Assembly: GCA_038025085.1 (NCBI GenBank)
Contig: CM076143.1
Span: 14,741,501-14,805,500, forward strand
Reading direction: 5' to 3'
From: Tetragonia tetragonoides
Lineage: Eukaryota; Streptophyta; Magnoliopsida; Caryophyllales; Aizoaceae
Length of the DNA stretch: 64,000 bases
Of this stretch, positions 33,701-45,700 are shown piece by piece (the first letter of the stretch is position 1; every line of letters begins with the position of its first letter). The translations under genes were made by a program, and so were the position numbers. Under the pieces are notes generated by a model. It worked only from the letters and a program-made list of their open reading frames with translations. It made no database searches and was not told where the DNA came from.

Positions 33701-36700
33701 GAGAAGAAAGGATCAAAGAGAAAGGAAGGAAAGCTTACCGGAGATCATACTCTCTGCCTTCTCTCTTCCCTTCCCACTCCCCACTCCCCACTCCGGCACG
33801 CCTCCACCCTCTCCTTCGCTTTGAGGCTTCCAGTGTATGGTTCAGAGTGTCACAGATCATCACCCGTTGGGCGTGGGCTCCACACCACTAAATTGACATC
33901 CCAGAGAACTTTTGGCTGCGAAATATGCATCTCCTGTGGTTTCTCATTTCTCTATCTTTTGATTTCTTGCTTTCGAATGTTGTTCGAGACTGCAGTGTGC
34001 TGGAAAGGAGAAGTGGAGAAGGGATCAAGGGAACTATAGTTGCAAAGTAGGTGTGGGGAAGGGAAAAATCGTTTAAAAGTGGGTCTGGAGACCGGGGAAG
34101 GAATTACTCCTACTTACAAGTAGTGTGTTTGGGATATGTGCAAACTGTAAGAAATCTTTTACTAGGGTACTCAGACATTTAAATTTCTATTTTCACTAAA
34201 ACAATTGATACTGTCTTAATACCAATATACCTTTCATAATTCCTCCAATCATTTTAAAGTTGCTCTCTTAGAAGATCAAAATTTATTTCTTTTAGTAATT
34301 TAAATGCTATAAATTAAACGAACTCAAGAATTAGAGTACTGGTTGAATTACGTGCCAAAGTATTGAATTGGTTCGTTTTGTAAAACCCCAGCGAATGAAA
34401 TTCCGCATGAGGAGGTAACTGGGAATTCGTACTACGTGTGCGAACTGAGCATTCTGCGAATTAGGCAAGTGTTCCGGTGAAGGAATGAATAAGAGGTGCT
34501 GATGACATTCCGGAAGGATCAAATGTTTTTTTTTTTGGGTCATGTACCATCAATTGACGCCGCCGAAAGAAATAGTTGTTATGCCTCCTGTATAGTTCCT
34601 GCAAGTATATTGTTTGCTCTTAATTGTTAAAGCGGGCCTTATTGATATTCTAGTTTTATTTTCAGGTTGTTGTCGAGAAGAAGATAATGCGTGAAAGAAA
34701 TCTGACAAGGCATGACCTTGGCCGAGAAAATTTTGTGTCTGAAGTGAGATATCTTCATTTGTGTCCTCTTTTGGTTACCAATTTGATTATCAATATGGAT
34801 AAATGAATATTTCTTTCTCTTTTGGTCTTCGTCAACAAAAAGGTTTGGAACTGGAAAAATGAGTTTGGTGGGAAAATATTGAAGCAGCAGCGTCAACTTG
34901 GTGCTACACTTGATTGGTCCCGAGAGGTTGAGTTTTAGTTGATTTCCTTGTTCTCATTTGTGTTCCGCAAATAATAACTCATCGGTCCTTTTAATTTCCT
35001 TGTCATTGTTTATTCTACATCTGCAGTTTTTTACAGTGGATGAGAAACGATCAAAGGCAGTAACCGAGGCATTTGTAAGGCTGCATGAAGAGGGTCTCAT
35101 TTATAGGTATGCTTGACTTGATGACTCGCTAGACACCTGTGGTGCATTATATATCTTTGTTATTGGTCGATACATTATAAGTCATTTTCTGTGAAGATTA
35201 ATGCCCTGTCCCAGTGGATATTGAAATTATTACTCCATTTTGAGCTGAAAGTGATGAAATCTAATCTATACGGAGCTTGAAGTAAAATGCTGTTCTGATT
35301 ATCCATTGAGGGTAAATATTCCTATAACTTAAGGAAATGGAGCTTGAAGTAAAATGCTGGTCTGATTATCCATTGAGGGTAAATATTCCTATAACTTAAG
35401 GAAATGGAACTTGAAGCACTGCTTTGGCTAGTTCAGAGGATTGAATTCAAATAGTATGCAGGTCTCTCGAAGAAAAGTATTTATTGCTCCTCTATTTTCC
35501 GAAAAGATAGAAGCCAACATCCTCTCAATTTCTTTTCCCCTTCTGTGCCAAGTATGGCTATGCAATTTAAAGCTTGAGCCCTTGTAGTTTTGTACCAACT
35601 GCTGTAGGATTTCCATCAAGGTTCTTACAGCTTACGAAGGAGTCAGTGGCTACTTCTTAGTGGCTGACATTGCACACCGGCAAAGTTATCTGCTGCAGAG
35701 AGTTTAGTTCCTGCCATTTGGGATTTGAAAAAGGGAGGACCGGGTCTTGTTTTTATCTGGAGTTGCATATTAGGGTTTGGACTTTGATGTAAGTGTAACT
35801 GAGATTTGAACTGATGGGGCCTAGCTCTATACATGGTTTCATGATATGCAAAATATTCACTGTAATTATTTATCAAAATTTTCAATAATATACAGGAAAA
35901 GACAGAACCCCCCTTGATATTTTCAAAATATAAGTATATGTACACATCAATAATTGTGTTGGTTTGAGTGACTGACAAATAGATGGTAAGCATTCATTTT
36001 GCAGTTAACTATCAGATATGTGGTGGATCCACTGTAAATCCTAAATGTATGAACACACAGCAAACATTAATGGTCACAGTAAATAATCAGATTGTTTCTC
36101 CATTGTATAGAGTATCGACATCTTTTTTCCTGTTTTGGGGGGTTGGATCACTTGTCCATTCTTTTGCACAAGATTCCAGGGATTATAACAAAGTAACTCT
36201 AGATGAACATGAGGGATTTTCTTTGGTCAGGGGTCGGGAGAAGTTTAGAGGCCATTTGGTGGAGTGGGAAAGGGTATGTAGGCCCATTGAAGAGTGAGGT
36301 TGTGTTAAATTGGGGTCTAAGATTTTGCCGTGTAGAGGTGGGTTTAGAATTCCCATTTGAGCCAGGCTCTCATTTGCAGTTTTGCACAAAGTGATAGGAG
36401 CAAGTACAGCTTTATTAGAAGTAGCATGAACAATCTGCATAGGACACCTTAAAGGGCATTCTGTCCTGATGTCTATGATGTATTTCCAGAGTAAAAAGCC
36501 AAATAGACATATTTTTCTGCATTTTGCAGATTCTCTTGTCATTATGGGGCATTTTTCTAAGATGTATATATTGGGGCATTTTCTCTCGAATCGGAAGATT
36601 GGACTTGTATTAACATTGCTTCCCTATTTTTCTTGGGTGCTTTGCAGGGATCTCCGACTAGTGAACTGGGATTGTGTGCTGAGAACTGCAATTTCTGATA

Positions 36701-39700
36701 TTGAGGTCTGTTGGTTATTGTCTCACTGTACTAGACATTTGTTTCTGGTATCTAAGAGATGTTTGTTATTTGCAGGTAGACTATGAGGATATAAAAGGAA
36801 GGACGTTGTTAAAAGTTCCTGGGTATGAAGATCCTATCGAATTTGGTGTTCTTACATCTTTTGCTTACCCATTAGAAGGAGACCTTGGTGAAATTGTTGT
36901 CGCGACAACTAGAGTAGAAACCATGCTTGGTGATACAGCAATTGCTGTACATCCAGAAGATGCTAGGTACAAGCATTTGCATAACAAAGTGGCTATCCAT
37001 CCTTTCAACGGAAGAAAGATACCAATTGTTTGTGATGCAATACTTGTTGATCCAGCATTTGGGACTGGTGCTGTCAAGGTAAGGAAGCTTTTGAAGCTCA
37101 TAATTGCTACCTTAGATCACATTGCCTTCTTGCTGCTTATATCGCGTATGAGTTTCAAGTACCTTCATTCCTGCTCTTGTAGATTACACCTGCACATGAT
37201 CCCAATGATTTTGAGGTTGGGAAGCGTCACCAGCTTGAGTTCATCAACATCTATACAGATGACGGACAAATAAATAGCAATGGTGGACAAGAGTTTGCTG
37301 GGATGCCTCGTTTCAAAGCGCGTTTAGAAGTTTCCAAAGCATTACAGGAGAAGGTATTAGTTCTCAGATCCCTTACCCAGTTACCATAACACATCAGTTT
37401 TCCTCCTTATGTCTAGTTAGTACTCGATAGGTGGCTTGGTGATGGAAGGGTACAACATCTTATGTTGTCACAGGCTATATGTCTCTTTGCTACTTCCATC
37501 TTTCTGATTCTATTTTTGTTTCTTTTTTTTGTGAAGACATTAAAAATGAAAACAAAGATGATACAAAAAGGAAACAGAGAAGAAAAGAACAGTAAACAAG
37601 GTTGCATAAACATTTTTAAGTTAATTTATGTCACTAGAAATCAGTACGCAAGGAAACCTGTCTCCTTTCTCATGCCAAACTCTTGAATGTTTTGATGTGT
37701 TGAGATCAGAAAATTTTTCATTATATTTTTGTCCCAAGATAAAAATGAAGATGGCTTTACTAACGAAATATTCTGATAAGAAGGCATTGCATGTTCAGCT
37801 AAGCGATGCTACTGGCTCAACACCAATTAGCTGGACGGCACAACCCCTTAGTTGGTCGTCTTGCCTTAATTGCACATAGTTTACTAGTTCTAAATTGTAA
37901 TGCTTACATGTGTGAAAGTTTCTCATATGGAATGATGATGTAATTAGGGACTATATAGAGGCACAAAGGACAATGAGATGCGTCTTGGTCGTTGTTCAAG
38001 AAGTAATGATATTGTGGAGCCATTGATTAAGCCTCAGTGGTACGTCAATTGCAATTCCATGGCAAAGGATGCGCTTGATGCTGTTATGGATGATGAAAAG
38101 AGGAAGATTGAGATCATCCCAAAACAGTATACAGCTGAATGGAAGAGGTATACCAATTCATCATTCTTTGTTTGTGATATTGGATACTGTAAGTCTGTTG
38201 AACCTATTTCCATGACCTCAATCCATTGAGTGAGCAGTCTGTATGAACTTCTAGTGCTTTCCTTTTTAAATCAATCCTTGAATCTTTATAATTGTTTGCC
38301 ATCCTAGCCATGCTTATATGCCAGGAAAAAAGGTTCTCCAAGCTTCAAACATACTACTCCACTCTGCTGTGCAAGCCAGGGTCAAAAGTTCTTTTTTCTT
38401 GGCTGCTTTTTATAATCTCATTCCTGCTATAATCTTAGGGAATTCAGTAAAGGGCTAAAGAGGGAGTATTTTTTTTATTTTTTTTTATGCTCATCCAAAG
38501 AGGGAGTATAAGTGTATAACATTGGCTTGAATTTTATCAATGGTTGGGTTAGTTCTCCCCATAAAGTTAGTTTTCTTTTTATGCATCCTTGTTTGGATGG
38601 CCTACTTTTGTATCTGATTAACCTCATTATCGGAAGGAATCAAATTTTACAGGTGGCTTGAAAATATTCGAGACTGGTGCATCTCAAGGCAGCTATGGTG
38701 GGGTCACAGGATACCTGCTTGGTATGTCACTTTGGAGGATGACGATCTGAAGGAACTGGGTGCTTACAATGACCATTGGGTGGTCTGTCGAACTGAGGAA
38801 GAGGCACAAGCGGAGGCTGGCAAAATATTTGCTGGGAAGAAATTTAAGATTACTCAAGATCCTGATGTGCTAGATACCTGGTTCTCCTCGGGTCTTTTAC
38901 CACTGTCTGCGTTGGGCTGGCCAGATGAGACAGCTGATTTGAAGGCTTTCTATCCAACTTCTGTTCTGGAAACTGGACATGACATCCTTTTTTTCTGGGT
39001 TGCCCGTATGGTGATGTTAGGGATTAAACTTGGTGGAGATGTGCCTTTTAGAAAGGTAAACATTCATTGGTATTCTAGTTTAGTGCTATGTAACAGTTGG
39101 TTGGTGACCTCAGATTAAGCTTTCCTTTTTGTTATGTGTGAAAGAAAAGCTTTCCTTTTATCTTGCAAATAAGATTTGCACTTGTGGTTGGTGCTGGTTC
39201 TCTATTTATTGTAGTCGTAGAGGAAGGCGCTGTGGACCTGCGATATATTCTCTTATAACTTTGTCATCTTCAGGCTTTCAATATCTTTTTTGAGGGGGGG
39301 GGGGGAGGAGTTGGAGGGAGAGGAGAAGAGAGATAGGGAAAGGAGTGGAGAAGTTCGATTAATAACAACTTTTTGTTTCAAATTGTATTCTTTATCAGTA
39401 TGACAAGTTTTTTTTTTCTGATTGGAGGAAAAATAGGAAAACAGATGACTGTAGAATGGAAACAAAACATCTTTCCTGTGGGTTGAGAGGGGAGGAAGTT
39501 CTTAAAGTACTCACTATCCATGTGAGCTATTTCAGGTATTAGATTATTCCTTGTTTTGAGGTTGCAGTGATGATAACTTTCTGAAGATTTGAACCCAGGA
39601 GAGGGAAAGATGAGAAAACAAGCAGACAGGTTTTGACATAAAGCTAAGGCAATGTAGAGAAACCATTCCCTTTTTGTTCTGGTGTTACCTTTCTCAGATA

Positions 39701-42700
39701 CCGTACAACTGAGACTATTTCAACAACTCTGTCCAACTGCTCATGTAGGGAAGAAAATCCATACATCTGTTTAAATGTTGTGCAAGTATATTGTTCTACT
39801 AATTAATAGCAGATCATCCAGTTTTCTGATTTCTGATGACCTTGGCTTAAACTTCGTCAAATACTGTGAATAGAGTAGTGGTAGTGGCTGTGGGCCTGTG
39901 GGCCTGTGGCTGTTGCTGTTGCTGTGGCGGCCATGTTAAGAGGAGGCACGTGGACGCCCCAGTGAGGAGGTGTGGGAAAATGCTACTCACGGACAGTAAG
40001 AGGAGGAGAGGAGGCCAAAGAAAAATTGGGAGAAGTGATAATAAGGCAGGATATGGCCCATCTCTAGAGCTTACCGACGACATGACTGTTAATATGAAAC
40101 TTTGGCGTGCTAGGATTAGGATACGGGCAGTAGACCCTAGATAGAGGATTCTATGAACCTTAGGATTTGTTGTTTGCATTTTGCCTTAGTATTTTTTTCA
40201 GATAACATGGTGTCCAAGCCTTGCTTGACTAATCCCATGGGCCTTGAAGTTAATGACCAGGAAAATCTCCAGTGGCCCTGAGGGGACTCGAACCTGGGAC
40301 CTTTGGAATACTTCTCAGAGGTCTTCTTGCCAGCTGAGCTACCCCCTCAGGGTTTGCATTTTGCCTTTTTTATCTTTCTCCTTTTAGATATGTGTTGTTT
40401 AGCTTTCTTTCTTAGTTACAGTATTTCCTTATTTATTTATCAGTGTCTATTTAGTTCTGTAGTCACTCGTTTTTAAATTATTTATGCATTCACATATGGT
40501 TGCATTCATTCATTCAAACATTTTCAACTGTTTTCAGAATTTCGTTCATGGGTCTATCAAAATCAGCCTCTCTAGTAGGCGACTTGTTATGGGTAAAGTT
40601 GCGTACATGTAGACCACCTAGACCCCGCCCCGGTGCGATACATGCTGGATTGTTGTTGTGGTTTTATTTTGTTTTTGTTTTTTAAGGTTGTTGACTAGTG
40701 GTTCGGGCGTGTCCTAGGTTGTATTTCCTCGTATTGGTTAATACAATTTCGTTATCTTCAAGAAAAAGTATGCTCTGCATTGTAGGTCTATCTTCATCCA
40801 ATGATTCGCGATGCACATGGGCGTAAGATGTCAAAGTCATTGGGAAATGTTATTGACCCCCTTGAAGTCATTAATGGGATATCTCTAGCTGGTCTTCAGA
40901 GGCGGTTGGAGGAAGGAAACTTGGATAAAAGTGAGCTTTCTATAGCAAAGAAAGGCCAAGAGAAAGACTTCCCCTATGGAATTCCAGAATGTGGTGCAGA
41001 TGCTCTTCGTTTTGCTCTTGTTTCATATACAGCTCAGGTATGTTCTTGTGCCATTTGTAACTTGATACATGGTCAATTTTATGTTTGTTTATTGATGTGA
41101 TCTTTTCTTTCCAGTCTGATAAAATAAACTTGGATATTCAAAGGGTTGTTGGGTATCGCCAATGGTGCAATAAACTATGGAATGCTATTAGGTTTGCTAT
41201 GGGAAAACTGGGAGATGATTACACCCCTCCAACCAGTATAACTCCTAATGTCATGCCATTCAGTTGCCAGTGGATACTATCTGTCCTGAACAAGGCTGTT
41301 GACAAGACTGTATCATCACTCGAGGCATCTGAATTCTCTGATGCGGCCAGTGCTGTATACTCTTGGTGGCAATTCCAACTCTGTGATGTATATATCGAAG
41401 TTATAAAACCTTACTTCTCCGGCAATGATCAGGCATCTGCTTCAGCAAGCATTTTTGCTCGGGATGCACTGTGGGTGTCCCTTGATACTGGGCTCAGGCT
41501 CTTGCATCCATTCATGCCTTTTGTGACTGAAGAGCTGTGGCAGAGGCTTCCGCAACCGAGAGATACTGTTAGGAAAGAATCTATTGTCACAAGCGAATAC
41601 CCTTCTGTTGTACAGGTAAAATCCTGTATCATTAACCGAGCAGATTTTTAAGACATCTTTGTAAAGTGTATTTCTTTCATCAGGATAACGTTCTATCTAC
41701 AAACTTTTTTATGCGAAGGATTAAATTTCTTAAATATAGTAATTGGCTAATAACTAAACTAGAAATATGTTTGCATGTTTCTTTTTTCTGTCCTTTTATG
41801 CCCTGCAATCCCTGTGCCTGGTAGTGTAACTAGCTGCTATCTTATATACTTCAATCTTGCAGTCCTGGACCAATGAAAGAGTGGAGAGTGAGATGGAACT
41901 GGTCGAGGCCGTGGTGAAGTCCCTTAGGTCACTCAAGTCATTATTGCCTGCTAAAGAAAGGAATGAAAGGTGTGTGACTGTATGATTGTTGTGAACTTAC
42001 TTATTTTTCTTTCCTTGGCCTTTTTAGTTTTTGGAACAGCGCTAGCTCTATAGCCTGTCTATGCACTGAAGGCCACACTTTTTAATTTGAGATAATGGTT
42101 TTTTGCTGTATATCACTTGTAGCCTGTAGGTAATTTGCGTGCTCGAGTTTTAGTGTTGCTTTTTTCTTCCATCACAAATTCACAATAGGTTTATTTAACA
42201 ATGTTTTTGTTTTTTTACTAATATTTGAAAATCCACATGTGTAGATATCATATTTATACTCCTTTCTTAAGCAGTTGTCTGCAAATCTATTGGTTAATTT
42301 ACTTACTAAGAGAAATTTAATTATTTTGTACCTTTTGATACTTGATTAGTACATACTTTCTCTTTATCTAAAAAAACGAGAAATTTAATTATTTTCCTCT
42401 GGTATGCCTTGTGGTAAAATCATTTTTCATCAAGGGCCACAATAAGGCGAGAGGGTGAGACTTGAGAGCCTCGTGAGATGCGTTGGCTTAGTGTGATATG
42501 GTATTGTATGATTATCAATGTTCGTAAAGAATTCTTAGTCAGCTTCCTTGCATGTTACCGATACTCCTGCAAGGAAAGGCCAAAGGAAAATGAAGCAGAT
42601 TTCATATGAGAACTGAATTTTAATATGATTGCATAAGGTAACTTCATTATTACAAAATTCCTACCATGTCCTGATTGAATAAACCATTAACATAGCAGAT

Positions 42701-45700
42701 AACCTTAAAATTACTGTTAGAGAGTGCAAATTTTGAGGGCTTGTAAAGATAATTTAAAGTGAAACTTAATGTTTGATCAAATTGTAAGAAAGGTGGGTGT
42801 GCCACTAACATCACCAATAAGGGTGTATATATACATATAGAGTTCAGATTACGAGGACGATGAAAGATCTAACATCTATACCTAGGATAGTGATCAAAGG
42901 TGGACTAGTTAATTTTTTATAACAATGAATGAGAGTAAAAAGGGAATCATGAGAAGGGAAGGTGCATTATAATGAGAAAGAAACCTCTTTATCTTAAAAA
43001 AATGATGAGAAAGAAACCCCGGAGATAATAGGAGTGAAGAAGACTAGAAGGCTTATGAGTCGGTACCTCAGGTGGTAAGACCTCTGAGATTTGTTCCACA
43101 GGTCCCAGGTTCGAGTCTCCTGAGGGCCACTGGAGGTTTTCCTTGTCGTTAACTTCAGGGCCCATGGGGGGAAAGCCTGGATACCCATGTTATCTAAAAA
43201 ATATGAAATATGTGGACACAAGGGGCTGTAATTGGATGTGGATTGGCTGACGAAGTTTTAATCGTTTTATTATTGTAGATTAGAGATAGGTATAGCATAT
43301 TTGTTTAGTTGTCTACAACGGTTTTCAAGTAGTTTATGAGCAGATCTTAACTCGTGTTTGGGAAACTTAAACCCAGGTCACCACAAACTACATTACAAAC
43401 CTTCTAGTACTACAAGTGTAATCATGTATTCCAGAACAGTGAAGGCCATACCAATAATCCTCTGGCCTATCTTAGGTACCATGTTAACTTTTATTCAAGA
43501 AAATTCATGGCTGCATCAAACCTTTTCTGTAGAATTACATCAGTATGCAAGCAATGTGATTTAACTCCAAAGCAAAAGAGCTTGTATCAAACTTCACAAA
43601 CTTCGAGAAGCAGCTCACTCACACTTGTGAGCACAGCCAAAACAGGCACAATAGTTGGAGAAAACTCTGATTGTCGCCCATTTCAGTGGTACTTTAAATG
43701 CTACAGAAAATGAACAATGCATCATGAACACATTATACGTTCTGGCAATCTATTTTTTTCTAGCCTTTTTGCATGGGCAAATACCACATTAAGCATAGCT
43801 GCAGTGGTGGAAGAGTTTGGACAGCGATGAAAGACAATTGCTTCACATCCCACCAATTAAGAGTAGACTCGGAAAAGCTATCCAAAATAACAATGTTATG
43901 CAAATCTGCTTTGAAGCTGTGGTCAAAAAATTCTCATGAGAAGATCTTTGTGTCTTTGTTGAAACAGTACAAGATAAGCACAATTTAGGTTGAACATAAC
44001 TAAGGTTACTGTATTATTCCATGAAAGGCTTAGAACAAGTTTCCTCCACATTTTTTGCAGAAAAAGGGAAGCAATGACTAAAACTATGCTTTGTGTAAGA
44101 AAAGGGACAACTTGTTTTTCAAAGAAACAGCTGCAAGTTAATTTTTGGTTATCTTTACTTGCCTGAAGGAATTATTTATCATGTCTTGAGTGTAGCTTGT
44201 GGCGTGATTTGATTCTAATGCTAACAATAAGTTGGTATTGTTTGTTCACTTTCACTCGTAATCTTTTCACTTGAAATGCTGATTATTTTGCAAGTTTATG
44301 TTTTTAATATGTAGTTTGCATTAAGTTGACTTGAATGTCATTGTTCTTAATTTCTTCAGGAGACAAGCTTTTGCACTTTGCCGGAATAAGGAAGTCACGG
44401 AAGTCATTCGGGGACATGAGTTTGAGATTTTAACTCTTGCCAGTCTGTCTTCTCTGAAGGTTTGTTATGTGCATTGTAATTGGTCTTTTATTTTTGGGGC
44501 CTTCATGTGCAGATATGTGGTGGAAGCTATCTTTATCTCCTTGCACAAGATTATGTGCTTATTGTCTGTCCGAATTAATTAACGTCGTTTACTATCTCTC
44601 TATGAGGAATTCAATCTCTTCTTCTGAGGAGTTTTATGTGTGTTTCAAATTATTGAATGGTGATTATGCAACTTTTGGCTTCATTTTAGTTAATGCAAAG
44701 GCATATTTTACCGAAGAATCTCAAATTGTGTTGGCTTATTTAACAAATTAAAGATGAGCTAAGGTAGTTTGGTTATGAGAGTATTTAGACAAGTCATCTT
44801 GCTGCTTCAACAGGTTTAGAAATCTATTACTTCACAGTTCAGGTCTTTCAGTTAGTTAGAATTAGGTTTGTTTCTTCTTTATTCTCCATATGTTGTTATG
44901 TAACGTTTTATCTTTTTTTTTTTACTATTTATAGGCTATCGTATCTATTCTTATCTGAAAACATTATATATAGGCTATCATATCTTTTCTTTTCAGATTA
45001 TGAAGCTTAGGTTTTCTTCTGGGAGAGCTTTATGTGGTGTTGATCGACATCTATAGATTGTTGAAGGAGGTTTCAGTCTATTGTACCTTTTTACTATTTT
45101 CAGACTAATAAGTTGTAGAGTTTCTTCAGAGGGGGCAGCATAGCCGCATAGGGCTCCATTGCACTGTAGCTACATCAGTAGATCGTTGAATATGGAAAAT
45201 CACTGCAGATACAATCCTTCTAAATCCCTCATGAGACCTGCTTTTCTCTCTCTAAAGCCTGTTTCAACTGTAAATCTGACTTCTCTCCCATGATGCTTGC
45301 CATTGGTGATTTTGCTGCAAGACATGCAGCTGCTGCACATTTGGGGTTTTCTTATATCCTTTGTCAGTTTTCGCTGTTGGTTTGGTTATGTTACTGCTAG
45401 CCTTCATCTTTAATATGAGTTTACTCCTTGAAGCTACTCACCTCCCACTCCCAGACACTGACTTGGTAATTCACAATTTCACATATTCCCACAGTTTTCG
45501 AAACTGGATGATTGACATGGGAATTGGCCCTCAGGAGGCATTCTAATTTCAAAAAACTGAATCGCTGGTCGTACTAGCTGCAAGCCAGCAGTTTAGATCA
45601 CTTGGTTCTCCATTCTGAAATACTGAAATGTAATTGAAGCCACGATGGACGATAATTGTGTGTCTGCAAGCACTGGCCTCTGTTGTCAACAAGATAAATG

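Noticed and set aside
33671..34039. 122-codon ORF in ValRS intron 7
   Set aside because: Lies in an intron, has no recognisable motif, and composition drives the open frame.
39847..40179. Overlapping ORFs on both strands in ValRS intron 15
   Set aside because: Caused by GGC/TGT-rich low-complexity sequence near 39880-39930; no protein family recognised.
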